Positions 22,144-28,930 of a stretch of 51,761 nucleotides of DNA are shown here, in pieces. How positions within the stretch are numbered: the first letter of the stretch is position 1; the number at the start of each line of letters is the position of its first letter. The DNA is from Minisyncoccota bacterium (GTDB taxonomy: Bacteria; Patescibacteriota; Minisyncoccia; UBA6257; 2-01-FULL-56-20), in assembly GCA_031291905.1 (NCBI GenBank), contig JARLIC010000137.1, positions 1-51,761 of the forward strand, in the 5' to 3' direction. A model generated the notes under the pieces. The model was not told where the DNA came from and did no database searches. It worked only from the letters and a program-made list of their open reading frames with translations. The position numbers were made by a program, and so were the translations under genes.

Positions 22144-22706
22144 GCGTCGATCGTCTCAGGTTGCTGCACGGCCCTTATGCCGCGCCGGCCGTCGGACGCG
22201 GTGACGTGTTGACTTGCGAACGCCTAGGCCGCGAGGTCCGCGTCGGCGGCCTGAGCGACGCCCCGATCCCATGGCCCCGCGTACTCAAGACGGGGTCGCC
22301 GTCGCTCATCCTATGCGAAGACCTGGCCCGAGCCGTGCGGACAGAGAGCGAGATCGCCGTCTCCCATCACTGGGGCGTCGGCGTCGTGACGGTCTGGGCC
22401 TGGCGCAAGGCGCTGGGCGTCGGCCGCGTCACGGAAGGGACGAGCCGGCTGCATCGTGAATACAAGCCGATCAAGCTGCCCGACGACGTCGCGGCCGAGG
22501 GCCGCCGCCAGGCCGCATTGCCCGAGAATCGAGCGAAGATGGCCGAGGCGAAACGAGGCTCGTTATTGCCGCCGCAGACCCGCGCCGCGCTCCTCGCGGC
22601 TGTCAAGGGCCGCAAGCAGCCGCCTGATCAGATCCGCAAGCGGGTTGAATCGCGCAAGGCCGCCAAGGCGGCTCGCCGCGCCGCCCGTGAATCAAAGGAC
22701 ATCTGA
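22140..22706 (+). CDS. NUMOD3-like DNA-binding protein
   Basis: 188 residues from ATG 22140 (ATGA). The N-terminal half (GLSDAPIPWPR, LARAVRTESEIAVSHHWGV, TVWAWRKALGV) has an HTH-like segment. The C-terminal half (LPENRAKMAEAKRGSLLPPQ, TRAALLAAVKGRK) repeats the R.K...A.RG..L...R pattern of NUMOD3, the minor-groove-binding module of homing endonucleases. No nuclease domain is visible. I associate this type of protein with planctomycete genomes, which supports the host guess. Confidence 0.65.
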   Translation: MSVDRLRLLHGPYAAPAVGRGDVLTCERLGREVRVGGLSDAPIPWPRVLKTGSPSLILCEDLARAVRTESEIAVSHHWGVGVVTVWAWRKALGVGRVTEGTSRLHREYKPIKLPDDVAAEGRRQAALPENRAKMAEAKRGSLLPPQTRAALLAAVKGRKQPPDQIRKRVESRKAAKAARRAARESKDI

Positions 22707-22891
22707 TGCCAGCCATCCCCCCGAGCCAAATCCGCATCCCCGAGGTCACGCAGGCCAAGATCGCCGACCTGAAGGTGAGATGGGGCGGTATCTCGCCAGC
22801 CACGCGAACAGACGTGGTAATCAGATCGATCGATATCGCCCACGCCGCCGAGTTCGACGCGAAGAAGAAACCGAAGTCAGCGAAAGCCTGA
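22706..22891 (+). CDS. Small RHH-like protein, 61 aa
   Basis: ATG 22706 overlaps the previous stop (TGATG). The beta-strand-like IRIPEVTQAKIADLKVRW and the helix TRTDVVIRSIDIAHAAEF fit a ribbon-helix-helix or Arc-like DNA-binding protein. A Lys-rich tail follows. Assignment tentative. The cassette terminator is 10 bases downstream. Confidence 0.55.
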   Translation: MPAIPPSQIRIPEVTQAKIADLKVRWGGISPATRTDVVIRSIDIAHAAEFDAKKKPKSAKA

Positions 22892-22900
22892 TCAACCGCA

Positions 22901-22923
22901 GCCCTGGGAGACCAGGGCTTTTT
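22901..22923 (+). terminator. Intrinsic terminator
   Basis: GCCCTGG, GAGA tetraloop, CCAGGGC, then five T and CATGC. Perfect 7-bp stem. Confidence 0.92.
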
Positions 22924-22962
22924 CATGCGCCAAACCAAAAGCAAGAAATTTTCCTTACTGTC

Positions 22963-22990
22963 TTGACATGCCAACAATATGTGGTATAGT
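22963..22990 (+). promoter_or_regulatory. Near-consensus sigma70 promoter
   Basis: TTGACA (22963-22968), 16-bp spacer, TATAGT (22985-22990). AAAAGCAAGAAATTTTCC, the CTTGC element in reverse, lies just upstream at 22937-22954. The leader has GAGCAAGGGAGCAAGAG rather than GGAGACGAG. Confidence 0.85.
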
Positions 22991-23045
22991 TGGGACAGTG
23001 AGAGCAAGGGAGCAAGAGAAAAACCTAAACACAGGGAGCAGAGCC

Positions 23046-23240
23046 ATGACCACCATCAAGAACACTTTCCACAACACCACGGCCCGCACTGTTAAGACCG
23101 CCGACCAGATCGACGCCATCCGCGAGCGGGTCCAGTACCACGAGGCCAACGACGCCGAGCGAGCCCTGATCCGTCGCATCGACAATAAGCTGTGCGGCAT
23201 CAAGGATTGCTGCTGCGGCGGGTTCACGGTCATCAGCTAA
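23046..23240 (+). CDS. Small protein with Cys cluster, 64 aa
   Basis: ATG 23046 after GGAG. Basic N-terminus, a helix (DQIDAIRERVQYHEANDAE) and CGIKDCCCGGFTVIS at the end, where four Cys could bind metal. First gene behind a strong promoter, so probably highly expressed. Function unknown. Confidence 0.65.
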   Translation: MTTIKNTFHNTTARTVKTADQIDAIRERVQYHEANDAERALIRRIDNKLCGIKDCCCGGFTVIS

Positions 23241-23263
23241 CCCCAACCACGAAAGGACCAACC

Positions 23264-23422
23264 ATGCCACCTCTGCCGATCGACGCCAACGCTCGCAAGC
23301 AAGCCCAAAGCCTTGAAGCACGATCGGCACGGGCCAGGCGATACAGTCTCCTCCAAGCACGACGCGACTACTATCAGCGTTCACGCACTATTCGCTATGC
23401 CGCTCGTTTCATCAACATCTGA
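23264..23422 (+). CDS. Basic helical microprotein, 52 aa
   Basis: ATG 23264 after AAAGGA. Very Arg-rich (RSARARRYSLLQARRDYYQR), one long helix, likely nucleic-acid binding. Function unknown. Confidence 0.6.
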   Translation: MPPLPIDANARKQAQSLEARSARARRYSLLQARRDYYQRSRTIRYAARFINI

Positions 23423-23439
23423 CCACAAGGAACAATCCC

Positions 23440-23631
23440 ATGTCCGAACATCAAGCCGCCTGCTATCAGCTCATGAATCAGCGATCCATCCTCAAAGCCG
23501 AGTACCGCATGTACCGCAACATGTTGACCACCTCAAACAAGGGCGATGGTCGGTATTGGGAGATCGGCCGAATGATGGAAAACTTGCACAAAGACATCAG
23601 CCGCATGACCAAAATCATCAAGGGAAAATGA
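23440..23631 (+). CDS. Helical microprotein, 63 aa
   Basis: ATG 23440 after AAGGA. Positively charged helices (SILKAEYRMYRNMLTTSNKG, LHKDISRMTKIIKGK). Follows 23264 in the same cassette. Function unknown. Confidence 0.6.
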   Translation: MSEHQAACYQLMNQRSILKAEYRMYRNMLTTSNKGDGRYWEIGRMMENLHKDISRMTKIIKGK

Positions 23632-23638
23632 GGTTGTT

Positions 23639-23750
23639 TTTGGTTAACCAAAATTCATGTTTTAGGCTAACCAAAAAATCCGCTCTAAGACAACTTGTCT
23701 GAGCCCACCCATTAATTAGCCAATCATCTAACTACTACGCGGTGTAGTAG
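23639..23750 (+). promoter_or_regulatory. Palindrome-rich intergenic region
   Basis: The 179-base gap to the next gene contains TTTTTGGTTAACCAAAATT with the perfect palindrome TGGTTAACCA, a second half-site TAACCAAAAAAT, the inverted repeat AGACAA/TTGTCT (23688-23700) and a 7-bp hairpin CTACTAC/GTAGTAG (23732-23750). No clear promoter boxes. It looks like a cluster of operators, or a processed or structured leader for the gene at 23811. Confidence 0.55.
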
Positions 23751-23810
23751 ATCGACGAAAGGCTTAGTCGAGTCCCAACTCCAATCCTCAATCCACGTTA
23801 GGAGCAAGCC

Positions 23811-24005
23811 ATGCGATCGGAAACCTACTATACCCTGCGAAACATCAAAGCCTGTTGGGAGTCCGGCAAGGTCAGTGCGATCGAAGCCGCTTATGCCATG
23901 CTCGCGGGCATGTCAGGGGAGTTCATCGTCGAGAAGCACGACACGGTTTGCGGCCTCATGGGATGCCATCGCATCTCGATCACAAAGATGGCCAAGATTG
24001 ACTAA
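23811..24005 (+). CDS. Hypothetical protein, 64 aa
   Basis: ATG 23811 after AGGAG. A helical first part (YTLRNIKACWESGKVSAIEA) and a C-terminal CGLMGCHRI that may bind metal. Function unknown. Confidence 0.6.
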   Translation: MRSETYYTLRNIKACWESGKVSAIEAAYAMLAGMSGEFIVEKHDTVCGLMGCHRISITKMAKID

Positions 24006-24059
24006 CGGTTAATCTTTTCGCCCATCCAAAACCATGAAGTTTCTTTCAGGAGATTGGTC

Positions 24060-24347
24060 ATGACGAAGAAAAAAGCTCCGTTTAAGTTCTTAGTGCTTCG
24101 GGAGATCACTGGCCATTTCTTGGATGCTGCCGCCCAAGACGTTCATGGAACTCTCAATGCGGTGGGAATCCGTTGCTCCGTGCCGGAGTTCTACGAGGGA
24201 GCGGGAATGCTTCAGGAATCTGGACTTATCGAGGTTTCTTTTCGGCACGCGGGTGCCGATGACGAATTCGCCCTCCTGCGTTGCTACCGCATCACCTCGC
24301 TTGGCAAAGCCGCATTAGCCGACGCTCTTGAAACCTACGAATTCTGA
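24060..24347 (+). CDS. Winged-helix-like protein, 95 aa
   Basis: ATG 24060 after AGGAG. LREITGHFLDAAAQDVHGTL, EFYEGAGMLQESGLIEVSFR and CYRITSLGKAAL follow the helix-helix-recognition helix-wing order and the closing YRITSLGK segment of PadR/MarR-like winged helices. Possible transcription regulator; no DNA target evident. Confidence 0.65.
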   Translation: MTKKKAPFKFLVLREITGHFLDAAAQDVHGTLNAVGIRCSVPEFYEGAGMLQESGLIEVSFRHAGADDEFALLRCYRITSLGKAALADALETYEF

Positions 24348-24359
24348 GGAGTGGAGGCC

Positions 24360-24653
24360 ATGACAAAGAAAACCCGAGAAACTATCCTCGCGGCGGCTAA
24401 CTTGATTCGGCAAGGCTGGGCGCAAAAAGTGGGCCACAAATACGTGGACGGCAAACACTACTATTGCATGCTTGCAGCATTGGCTAAATTTGAGCCTCCG
24501 CACGATTTCAGTGCGGCATTTGAAGTCAGTAAATACCTGAACGGCCGTGGGCACTGCGGAATCACAGCTTACAACGACGCTCCGGGTCGCACACAAGCCG
24601 AAGTGATTGCTTTACTCGAAGCCGTGGCTAATCAAATGGGAGACGAATCGTGA
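24360..24653 (+). CDS. DUF6197-like protein, copy 2
   Basis: 97 residues from ATG 24360 after GGAGTGGAGG; GTG 24351 is less likely. LIRQGWAQKVGHKYVDGKHY, CMLAALAKF and AYNDAPGRTQAEVIALLEAV match the DUF6197 pattern (GW....D....C...A..., WND..RT..EV). Directly followed by a paralogue. Confidence 0.7.
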   Translation: MTKKTRETILAAANLIRQGWAQKVGHKYVDGKHYYCMLAALAKFEPPHDFSAAFEVSKYLNGRGHCGITAYNDAPGRTQAEVIALLEAVANQMGDES

Positions 24654-24976
24654 CGCACGAAACCCGAGAGGTGTCGCTGCGAGCCCGCGATCTGGTGGAT
24701 CAGGGGTGGTGTAAAAATGATTACAAGGTCGAGATTGCCGGATCTTGGCGCTACTGCGTCGTTGCGGCGATCCATACCGCCGACGATCGAAGTTGTACGC
24801 ACACCAATGAAATCGTGCGTCTTGCATGCAAGCACCTGTCGATTCCGGTTAGCCCGACGTCTCTAGGTTCTTGGAACGACCGTCCATACCGCACCCAAGC
24901 CGAGGTGGTCGCCCTACTCGAAGCCGTCGCCAGCCAGTCCGATCCGTTGGCAGGTTGGCGTGAAATCGAAGTCTGA
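24650..24976 (+). CDS. DUF6197-like protein, copy 3
   Basis: 108 residues from GTG 24650 (GTGA overlap). VDQGWCKNDYKVEIAGSWRY, CVVAAIHTA and SWNDRPYRTQAEVVALLEAV. The best match of the three copies to the family. A tandem duplication with 24360. Function unknown. Confidence 0.7.
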   Translation: MTHETREVSLRARDLVDQGWCKNDYKVEIAGSWRYCVVAAIHTADDRSCTHTNEIVRLACKHLSIPVSPTSLGSWNDRPYRTQAEVVALLEAVASQSDPLAGWREIEV

Positions 24977-25006
24977 TCCCCTGGCCAACGCACAGGAGTC
25001 CGCAGA

Positions 25007-25264
25007 ATGACGCGATCCAAGCTTCGTCGTGCGATCCGAGAGAAGATCGATGAAAAGCTCAGCTCGCTCGCGACTTCCGAGATTCGCAGCCTGCTTGTCT
25101 TGATTGCCGACACCATGGTCGATTACCTCGATGAGGAATCGCAATTCTACGACGCAGACGACTGCTTCATTGAGGTGAAATCCGTGCTCAATGACGCGGG
25201 GATCGATCCCGAACAGATTGGACGCGAAATTCTTGAAGCTGAGCAAGAGAATTCCCTTGATTAG
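25007..25264 (+). CDS. Helical protein, 85 aa
   Basis: ATG 25007 after AGGAG. Acidic and helical (EKIDEKLSSLATSEIRSLLV, VLNDAGIDPEQIGREILEAE). Its stop is at 25264, three bases before the promoter of the structured RNA. Function unknown. Confidence 0.65.
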   Translation: MTRSKLRRAIREKIDEKLSSLATSEIRSLLVLIADTMVDYLDEESQFYDADDCFIEVKSVLNDAGIDPEQIGREILEAEQENSLD

Positions 25265-25266
25265 CC

Positions 25267-25295
25267 TTGCAAACATGCAAGCGATTTGCTAAACT
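25267..25295 (+). promoter_or_regulatory. Promoter of the structured RNA
   Basis: TTGCAA (25267-25272), 17-bp spacer, TAAACT (25290-25295). The -35 lies in CTTGCAAACATGCAAG, an inverted repeat made of two CTTGC elements. Start of transcription expected near 25302. Confidence 0.7.
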
Positions 25296-25301
25296 ACAAA
25301 A

Positions 25302-25744
25302 TAGGGAAAGAAGAGGTCTGTTCGACGTTCCGGGTTTCGGCCCGGCGGTGCTCCGGGGCTCCTGTCAGTAGGCCCGGTGATTCCTCCTAAGCTCGTAAGG
25401 GCCACGAGGACGGGCATCAGGTTAAAACCTCCCTGAGTGATGCTAGGCCGTGCAAAGGGGCGGCCGAATCAGGCTAGCGAAACCAGCTTTCCCGCAATCG
25501 CGGGTTTTCCGGGCAACGGGCAGGTAATCGATCCTGCAATGGGCCAGACGTCCCGGTCTAAATGTGATGAGCAAGAAAAAAAAGCCGGAAGCGAAGTTAG
25601 CCCGAAGCATCTGAAAGAGCCAGCAGACGTCGAACACCGGGATGGGCAAAAGACCCTAGATCACTAGGGATTGGCCCTTTCCACGCCTTGAGCTAGACAG
25701 AATGACGCAGGGCAGGGGGTGGGCTTAGGCTCATCCCTTTTTTT
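25302..25744 (+). ncRNA. Large structured non-coding RNA, family not recognised
   Basis: About 440 bases with a dedicated promoter and terminator and no convincing gene. Many perfect stems are visible. A long-range helix GTTCGACGT (25320-25328) pairs with ACGTCGAAC (25627-25635), extendable to about 11 bp. GGAAAG (25305-25310) pairs with CTTTCC (25677-25682). Local hairpins: CCGGG/CCCGG (25330/25341), CTCGT/ACGAG (25392/25404), CATCA/TGATG (25415/25438) enclosing a GGT-TAAA-ACC hairpin, GGCCG/CGGCC (25446/25461) inside GCTAG/CTAGC, CCCGC-AATC-GCGGG (25491), GCAGG/CCTGC (25520/25533) and CCCTAG-ATCA-CTAGGG (25654-25669). An A-rich strand at 25575-25583 is unpaired. The 3' part (CTAGACAGAATGAC) faintly recalls RNase P RNA, but the GAGGAAAGUCC core is missing. 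tmRNA features (3' CCA end, tag frame) are absent. Confidence 0.7.
25717..25744 (+). terminator. Terminator of the structured RNA
   Basis: GGGTGGGC (25717-25724) pairs with GCTCATCCC (25729-25737) with one bulged T and a TTAG loop, followed by seven T. Confidence 0.8.
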
Positions 25745-25793
25745 GTTGGTATTCGGCTCGACTCAGGATTCCGCAAACGGCAATGGAAATGTC

Positions 25794-25821
25794 TTGCTTT
25801 CTGGGGATTGTGTGGTATTAT
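25794..25821 (+). promoter_or_regulatory. Sigma70-like promoter with CTTGC element
   Basis: TTGCTT (25794-25799), 16-bp spacer, TATTAT (25816-25821). AAATGTCTTGCTTTC overlaps the -35. The leader carries AAGACGAAACGAG, a degenerate form of the GGAGACGAG element. Confidence 0.75.
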
Positions 25822-25881
25822 TGGGATGTAAGACGAAACGAGACACGAACGCAACGCCAACCACGAACGGGAGACAGACAG

Positions 25882-26121
25882 ATGATCGCAAACAGCAAGA
25901 TGAAAGCGAATTACTACGGCAAATGGGCTGCGGCCCGCAAGGCTTACGCCGAGATCATCAAGCACATCGAAGCCGGAGGACGAGTCGCTATCGCGTCGTA
26001 CACGAAGCCGCGAGTTCTTTCGGACGCCAGGTGGTTCAAGTGCGGTCGCGATGGGGTTTACATCGCACGCGGGAAGAACTGGGATTACCTGTTCGCTGAA
26101 GCGATTCGGCTTGTCGACTGA
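25882..26121 (+). CDS. Hypothetical protein, 79 aa
   Basis: ATG 25882, first gene behind the promoter at 25794; a GGGAGACAG site precedes it. A basic helical first half (KMKANYYGKWAAARKAYAEI) is followed by beta strands (GGRVAIASYTKPRVL, DGVYIARGKNWDYLF). No family recognised. Confidence 0.65.
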   Translation: MIANSKMKANYYGKWAAARKAYAEIIKHIEAGGRVAIASYTKPRVLSDARWFKCGRDGVYIARGKNWDYLFAEAIRLVD

Positions 26122-26163
26122 CCTTGGCGTCCAAATAACGAATATCATATCAAGGAAAACCAA

Positions 26164-26832
26164 TTGCACTATCACCTAGAAATCATCATGCCGCCGGTCG
26201 ATGACATCAAAGCGGCGATCGAACAGGTCCTCAAGCCGTTCGACGAGAATGGCGAGAATGAAGACGGGAACCGCAGCAATCACGCATTCTGGGATTTCTA
26301 CGTCATCGGCGGCCGATTCGCTGGGGTGAAACTGGAGGCGATGTTCGACGCGGATCGACTGAGGGCGTTCAACACCGAACTGGCAAACCAGAAAGTCACG
26401 GTCAGAGGCGTTCAGTTCGGGAAACAGGAGCTGGCACCGTCCAGTCAGATTCCGATGGTTGACGCTCTCTGGTGCGAGTCGTTCCCTGAATCGCCGATCA
26501 AGGTTTGCCCGATGTTCCGGCACTACAACGACCAGCACGAGGACAGCAACGGATTTCCCGACATCATGCGTCTCGGCGACGTTCCGGCATCGCTGAAGGC
26601 ATTCCGCGTCATCGTGGCAGGGCCGAATCATAGAGGTGAACTGGAAGCCACCTACATGATCCAAGGCGACATGTGGAACGGCGTCAGTTGGGTTGATACC
26701 CGATGGGATGGGCTGGTCCGCTCGACGGTCGACGCGCTGCGAGAAAAGCTTGGCGACTACAAGCCAGAGTACGCGGCTAGGAACACGCCGAACGATGATT
26801 GGCTGGCCGTGACCGTCGATTACCACTCGTGA
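26164..26832 (+). CDS. Conserved phage protein (WDFYVIGGRF family)
   Basis: 222 residues from TTG 26164, preceded by AAGGAAAA. The opening YHLEIIMPP and the segment FWDFYVIGGRFAGVKLE match a conserved phage protein family that I recognise by its WD.Y.IGGRW.G core, without a known function. The C-terminal part is ALREKLGDYKPEYAARNTPN. No ATG start is available in the conserved part, so the TTG is likely real. Confidence 0.7.
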   Translation: MHYHLEIIMPPVDDIKAAIEQVLKPFDENGENEDGNRSNHAFWDFYVIGGRFAGVKLEAMFDADRLRAFNTELANQKVTVRGVQFGKQELAPSSQIPMVDALWCESFPESPIKVCPMFRHYNDQHEDSNGFPDIMRLGDVPASLKAFRVIVAGPNHRGELEATYMIQGDMWNGVSWVDTRWDGLVRSTVDALREKLGDYKPEYAARNTPNDDWLAVTVDYHS

Positions 26833-26911
26833 TTCGTTGCGTCTCACCCACGATACGCTGAGCGTCCAGCGTATCACCAAACCGGGAATCTGATACACAA
26901 GGAACCTTCTC

Positions 26912-27643
26912 ATGCTTGCTCTAACCGAACGCCGTCGCCCCGAAACCCTTTCCAAGATCGTCGGCCAGTCATTCGCGGTCATGAGCCTGACCGATTTCGT
27001 CGATCAACCCTATCCCCAAGCGTTCCTGTTCTCCGGTTCGACCGGCGTTGGCAAGACGACGGCCGCGCTGGCTCTGGTCAAGGAACTCGGGATCAACGAC
27101 CAGAATTTCATCCACATCAAGTCGGGCGAGATGGACGCGGAGTCGGTCAAGTCGGCTCTCGACCTGTGCCGATTCGTCGGCCTGGGCAACGGTTGGAAGT
27201 TGATCTTGTGCGACGAAGCGGACTTAATGTCGACGAAAGCCCGGTCACTCTGGCTCTCGGCTCTCGAAGCCTTGCAGTCGGGCGAGTACGGCAAGACTGT
27301 GATCGTCTTCACGACCAACGATCCCGGCCGGTTCGACGCACGGTTCCGGGATCGATGCGAACATCTGGAATTCGAGAGCGAGGCCAAGGCACTCTATCTG
27401 GACGCGGAAGGACTCTTGGCTGACCTCTGGTGGTCCGAGGGGCTAGCCGGTGTGCCGCCCGCTCTGGATGCGATCAGGGGGCTTGTGGTGGACGGTGCGA
27501 TATCCTTTCGTCGTCTGGTTCGGTTCGTCGAGAGCGAGTCACGTCGTCCTCGCGACTTGGCTGGGGCTCGACTGGCGAAGATCGCGGCGAGTAAGCCGGT
27601 TGCGAGCGTTGCGAAACCCGTTTCGTCTTGCGTTTTGCTCTGA
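26912..27643 (+). CDS. Clamp-loader-like AAA+ ATPase
   Basis: 243 residues. RRPETLSKIVGQSFAVMSL opens like replication factor C and DnaX. Walker A is GSTGVGKTT (residues about 43-51), Walker B is LILCDEADLM (about 97-106), sensor 1 is VFTTND, and RFRDRCEHLEF recalls the SRC motif. The C-terminal helical collar is short. Clamp loaders open sliding clamps at primed DNA; no clamp gene is seen in this window, so it may work with the host clamp. ATG 26912 follows AAGGAAC. The intergenic stretch before it holds the inverted pair GATACGCTGAGC/CCAGCGTATC. Confidence 0.85.
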   Translation: MLALTERRRPETLSKIVGQSFAVMSLTDFVDQPYPQAFLFSGSTGVGKTTAALALVKELGINDQNFIHIKSGEMDAESVKSALDLCRFVGLGNGWKLILCDEADLMSTKARSLWLSALEALQSGEYGKTVIVFTTNDPGRFDARFRDRCEHLEFESEAKALYLDAEGLLADLWWSEGLAGVPPALDAIRGLVVDGAISFRRLVRFVESESRRPRDLAGARLAKIAASKPVASVAKPVSSCVLL

Positions 27644-27652
27644 GGAGAAGCC

Positions 27653-27931
27653 ATGAAAACGATTTGTGGAATCAACATCAAGCTTGAGAACGGGATTCGC
27701 TACTTGGCATCGTGCCGCGAAGTTATCGATTGCGGCGAACGAACAGGGTACTACGAGGTTGCCATACGTGCTGTGTCCGCCAAGGGAAAGCGAATCGGAC
27801 GGTGGGAGGCCACGCACGACGGGTTGACTCGGAGTCGGGCTGAGCAGTTCGTGGTCGAGTTCAATGGGCCTAGTGGGTCGCCTATCGTCTGGCAAGAGAG
27901 CGAAGAACCTTTGTTCGCCTGTATGTCTTAA
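27653..27931 (+). CDS. Hypothetical protein, 92 aa
   Basis: ATG 27653 after GAGGAGAAG. Beta-rich (GINIKLENGIRYLASCREV, YYEVAIRAVSAKGKRIGRWE) with a helix (RAEQFVVEFNG). It is followed by three more genes with the same GAGGAGAAG or GGAG site. Function unknown. Confidence 0.65.
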   Translation: MKTICGINIKLENGIRYLASCREVIDCGERTGYYEVAIRAVSAKGKRIGRWEATHDGLTRSRAEQFVVEFNGPSGSPIVWQESEEPLFACMS

Positions 27932-27942
27932 GGAGCCAATAT

Positions 27943-28263
27943 ATGATTTCTGTGATCTGCCACACAAACCTAGACCTATCTTTCGAGCGATGGCCGGACA
28001 AGCTTCCAGCCGTTCCGAGGGTCGGGGATACGATTCAATCCAAGACCATACATGGAGATTTTCGGCTATCGCTTCAAGTCATCTCCGTGCGGTGGGACTA
28101 TTTCCCGTCGTATGACGACTATATGCCACGCATTGAACTGCACATGACGGAGTTTCAAAAGCGGTTGCCAGGAAGGCGAGAAGGAGCGGAGACCGGTTCA
28201 ATCACGGCGTTCTACGAATGGTATGCGCCGCTAGTCGGCCGAACAGTCTCGTCATTTATTTGA
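27943..28263 (+). CDS. Hypothetical protein, 106 aa
   Basis: ATG 27943 after AAGGAG. ISVICHTNLDLSFERWPDKL, then PRVGDTIQS, then SLQVISVRWDYFP: a small beta-barrel-like protein. Its end is YEWYAPLVGRTVSSFI. No family recognised. Confidence 0.65.
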   Translation: MISVICHTNLDLSFERWPDKLPAVPRVGDTIQSKTIHGDFRLSLQVISVRWDYFPSYDDYMPRIELHMTEFQKRLPGRREGAETGSITAFYEWYAPLVGRTVSSFI

Positions 28264-28272
28264 GGAGAAGCC

Positions 28273-28473
28273 ATGAAACGCATCACATGGAAATGCAACA
28301 GCGAAAGCCTCGCATCTGATTGCGGCCGGTTTACGATTCACTTGGTACACCTGGCCCCGGGTCATCCTGGCTGCTGGATACTCAAGGATTTGCAAACCGA
28401 GAAGAAATACCCACGTCGATCGGAGAAGGAAGCCAAGACGATGGCGCGAGCCATCCTGAACAGCAAACACTGA
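28273..28473 (+). CDS. Hypothetical protein, 66 aa
   Basis: ATG 28273 after GAGGAGAAG. Beta strands (TWKCNSESLASDCGRFTIH, GCWILKDLQTEKKYP) then a helix (SEKEAKTMARAILNSKH). Function unknown. Confidence 0.65.
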   Translation: MKRITWKCNSESLASDCGRFTIHLVHLAPGHPGCWILKDLQTEKKYPRRSEKEAKTMARAILNSKH

Positions 28474-28483
28474 GGAGAAAGCC

Positions 28484-28831
28484 ATGCAGCCCCTAACCAA
28501 GTACCTCGTTAAAGAATTCGAGCCCGGCGACAGCCAGGATTTCAAGATCCACCTTGTCGACGACTACGCTGAGTCTAGCGAATCGACAATCTGGCACTGG
28601 ATCAAACGCGCTGCGCGATCAGGTCTTGAAATTTACGTCGAGTTTGTCGAGTCGCCGATTCTCCGGATGCCTGGCCAGCATCCCTATAAGGAATACCTCG
28701 TGATTGACAACCGGGAAGGCAAACGGGCAAAATCGCTCGTGTGGGTCGACGATCTTGAGCCGTGGATCGACCTAGCCAACAGCGAAGACGTGGCGATCCA
28801 TCCCCTTACCTGCGTTCTCGACCTTTCCTGA
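28484..28831 (+). CDS. Hypothetical protein, 115 aa
   Basis: ATG 28484 after GAGGAGAAA. Mixed fold with a Trp-rich helix (SESTIWHWIKRAARSGLEIY) and the segment EYLVIDNREGKRAKSLVWVD. Last gene of the cassette begun at 25794. Function unknown. Confidence 0.65.
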   Translation: MQPLTKYLVKEFEPGDSQDFKIHLVDDYAESSESTIWHWIKRAARSGLEIYVEFVESPILRMPGQHPYKEYLVIDNREGKRAKSLVWVDDLEPWIDLANSEDVAIHPLTCVLDLS

Positions 28832-28849
28832 GGACGTGAGTGCGACACG

Positions 28850-28878
28850 TTGCGTGGCTCCGCCACAGTGGATACAAT
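28850..28878 (+). promoter_or_regulatory. Sigma70-like promoter without CTTGC element
   Basis: TTGCGT (28850-28855), 17-bp spacer, TACAAT (28873-28878). Just downstream, GTGG-CGAGA-CCAC forms a short hairpin. It drives the gene at 28931. Confidence 0.6.
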
Positions 28879-28930
28879 AGTCCACTCGTGGCGAGACCAC
28901 AGGCGAATTTAAAGCGATCTGGGCAGCATT

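Noticed and set aside
25437-25667. 76-aa open frame inside the structured RNA
   Set aside because: No ribosome site at the start, composition reflects the stem sequences, and the helices extend beyond it on both sides.
25302-25744. Identification of the structured RNA as RNase P RNA or tmRNA
   Set aside because: The RNase P core GAGGAAAGUCC and the P4 pairing are not found, and there is no tmRNA 3' acceptor/T-arm or tag frame. Only short words agree.
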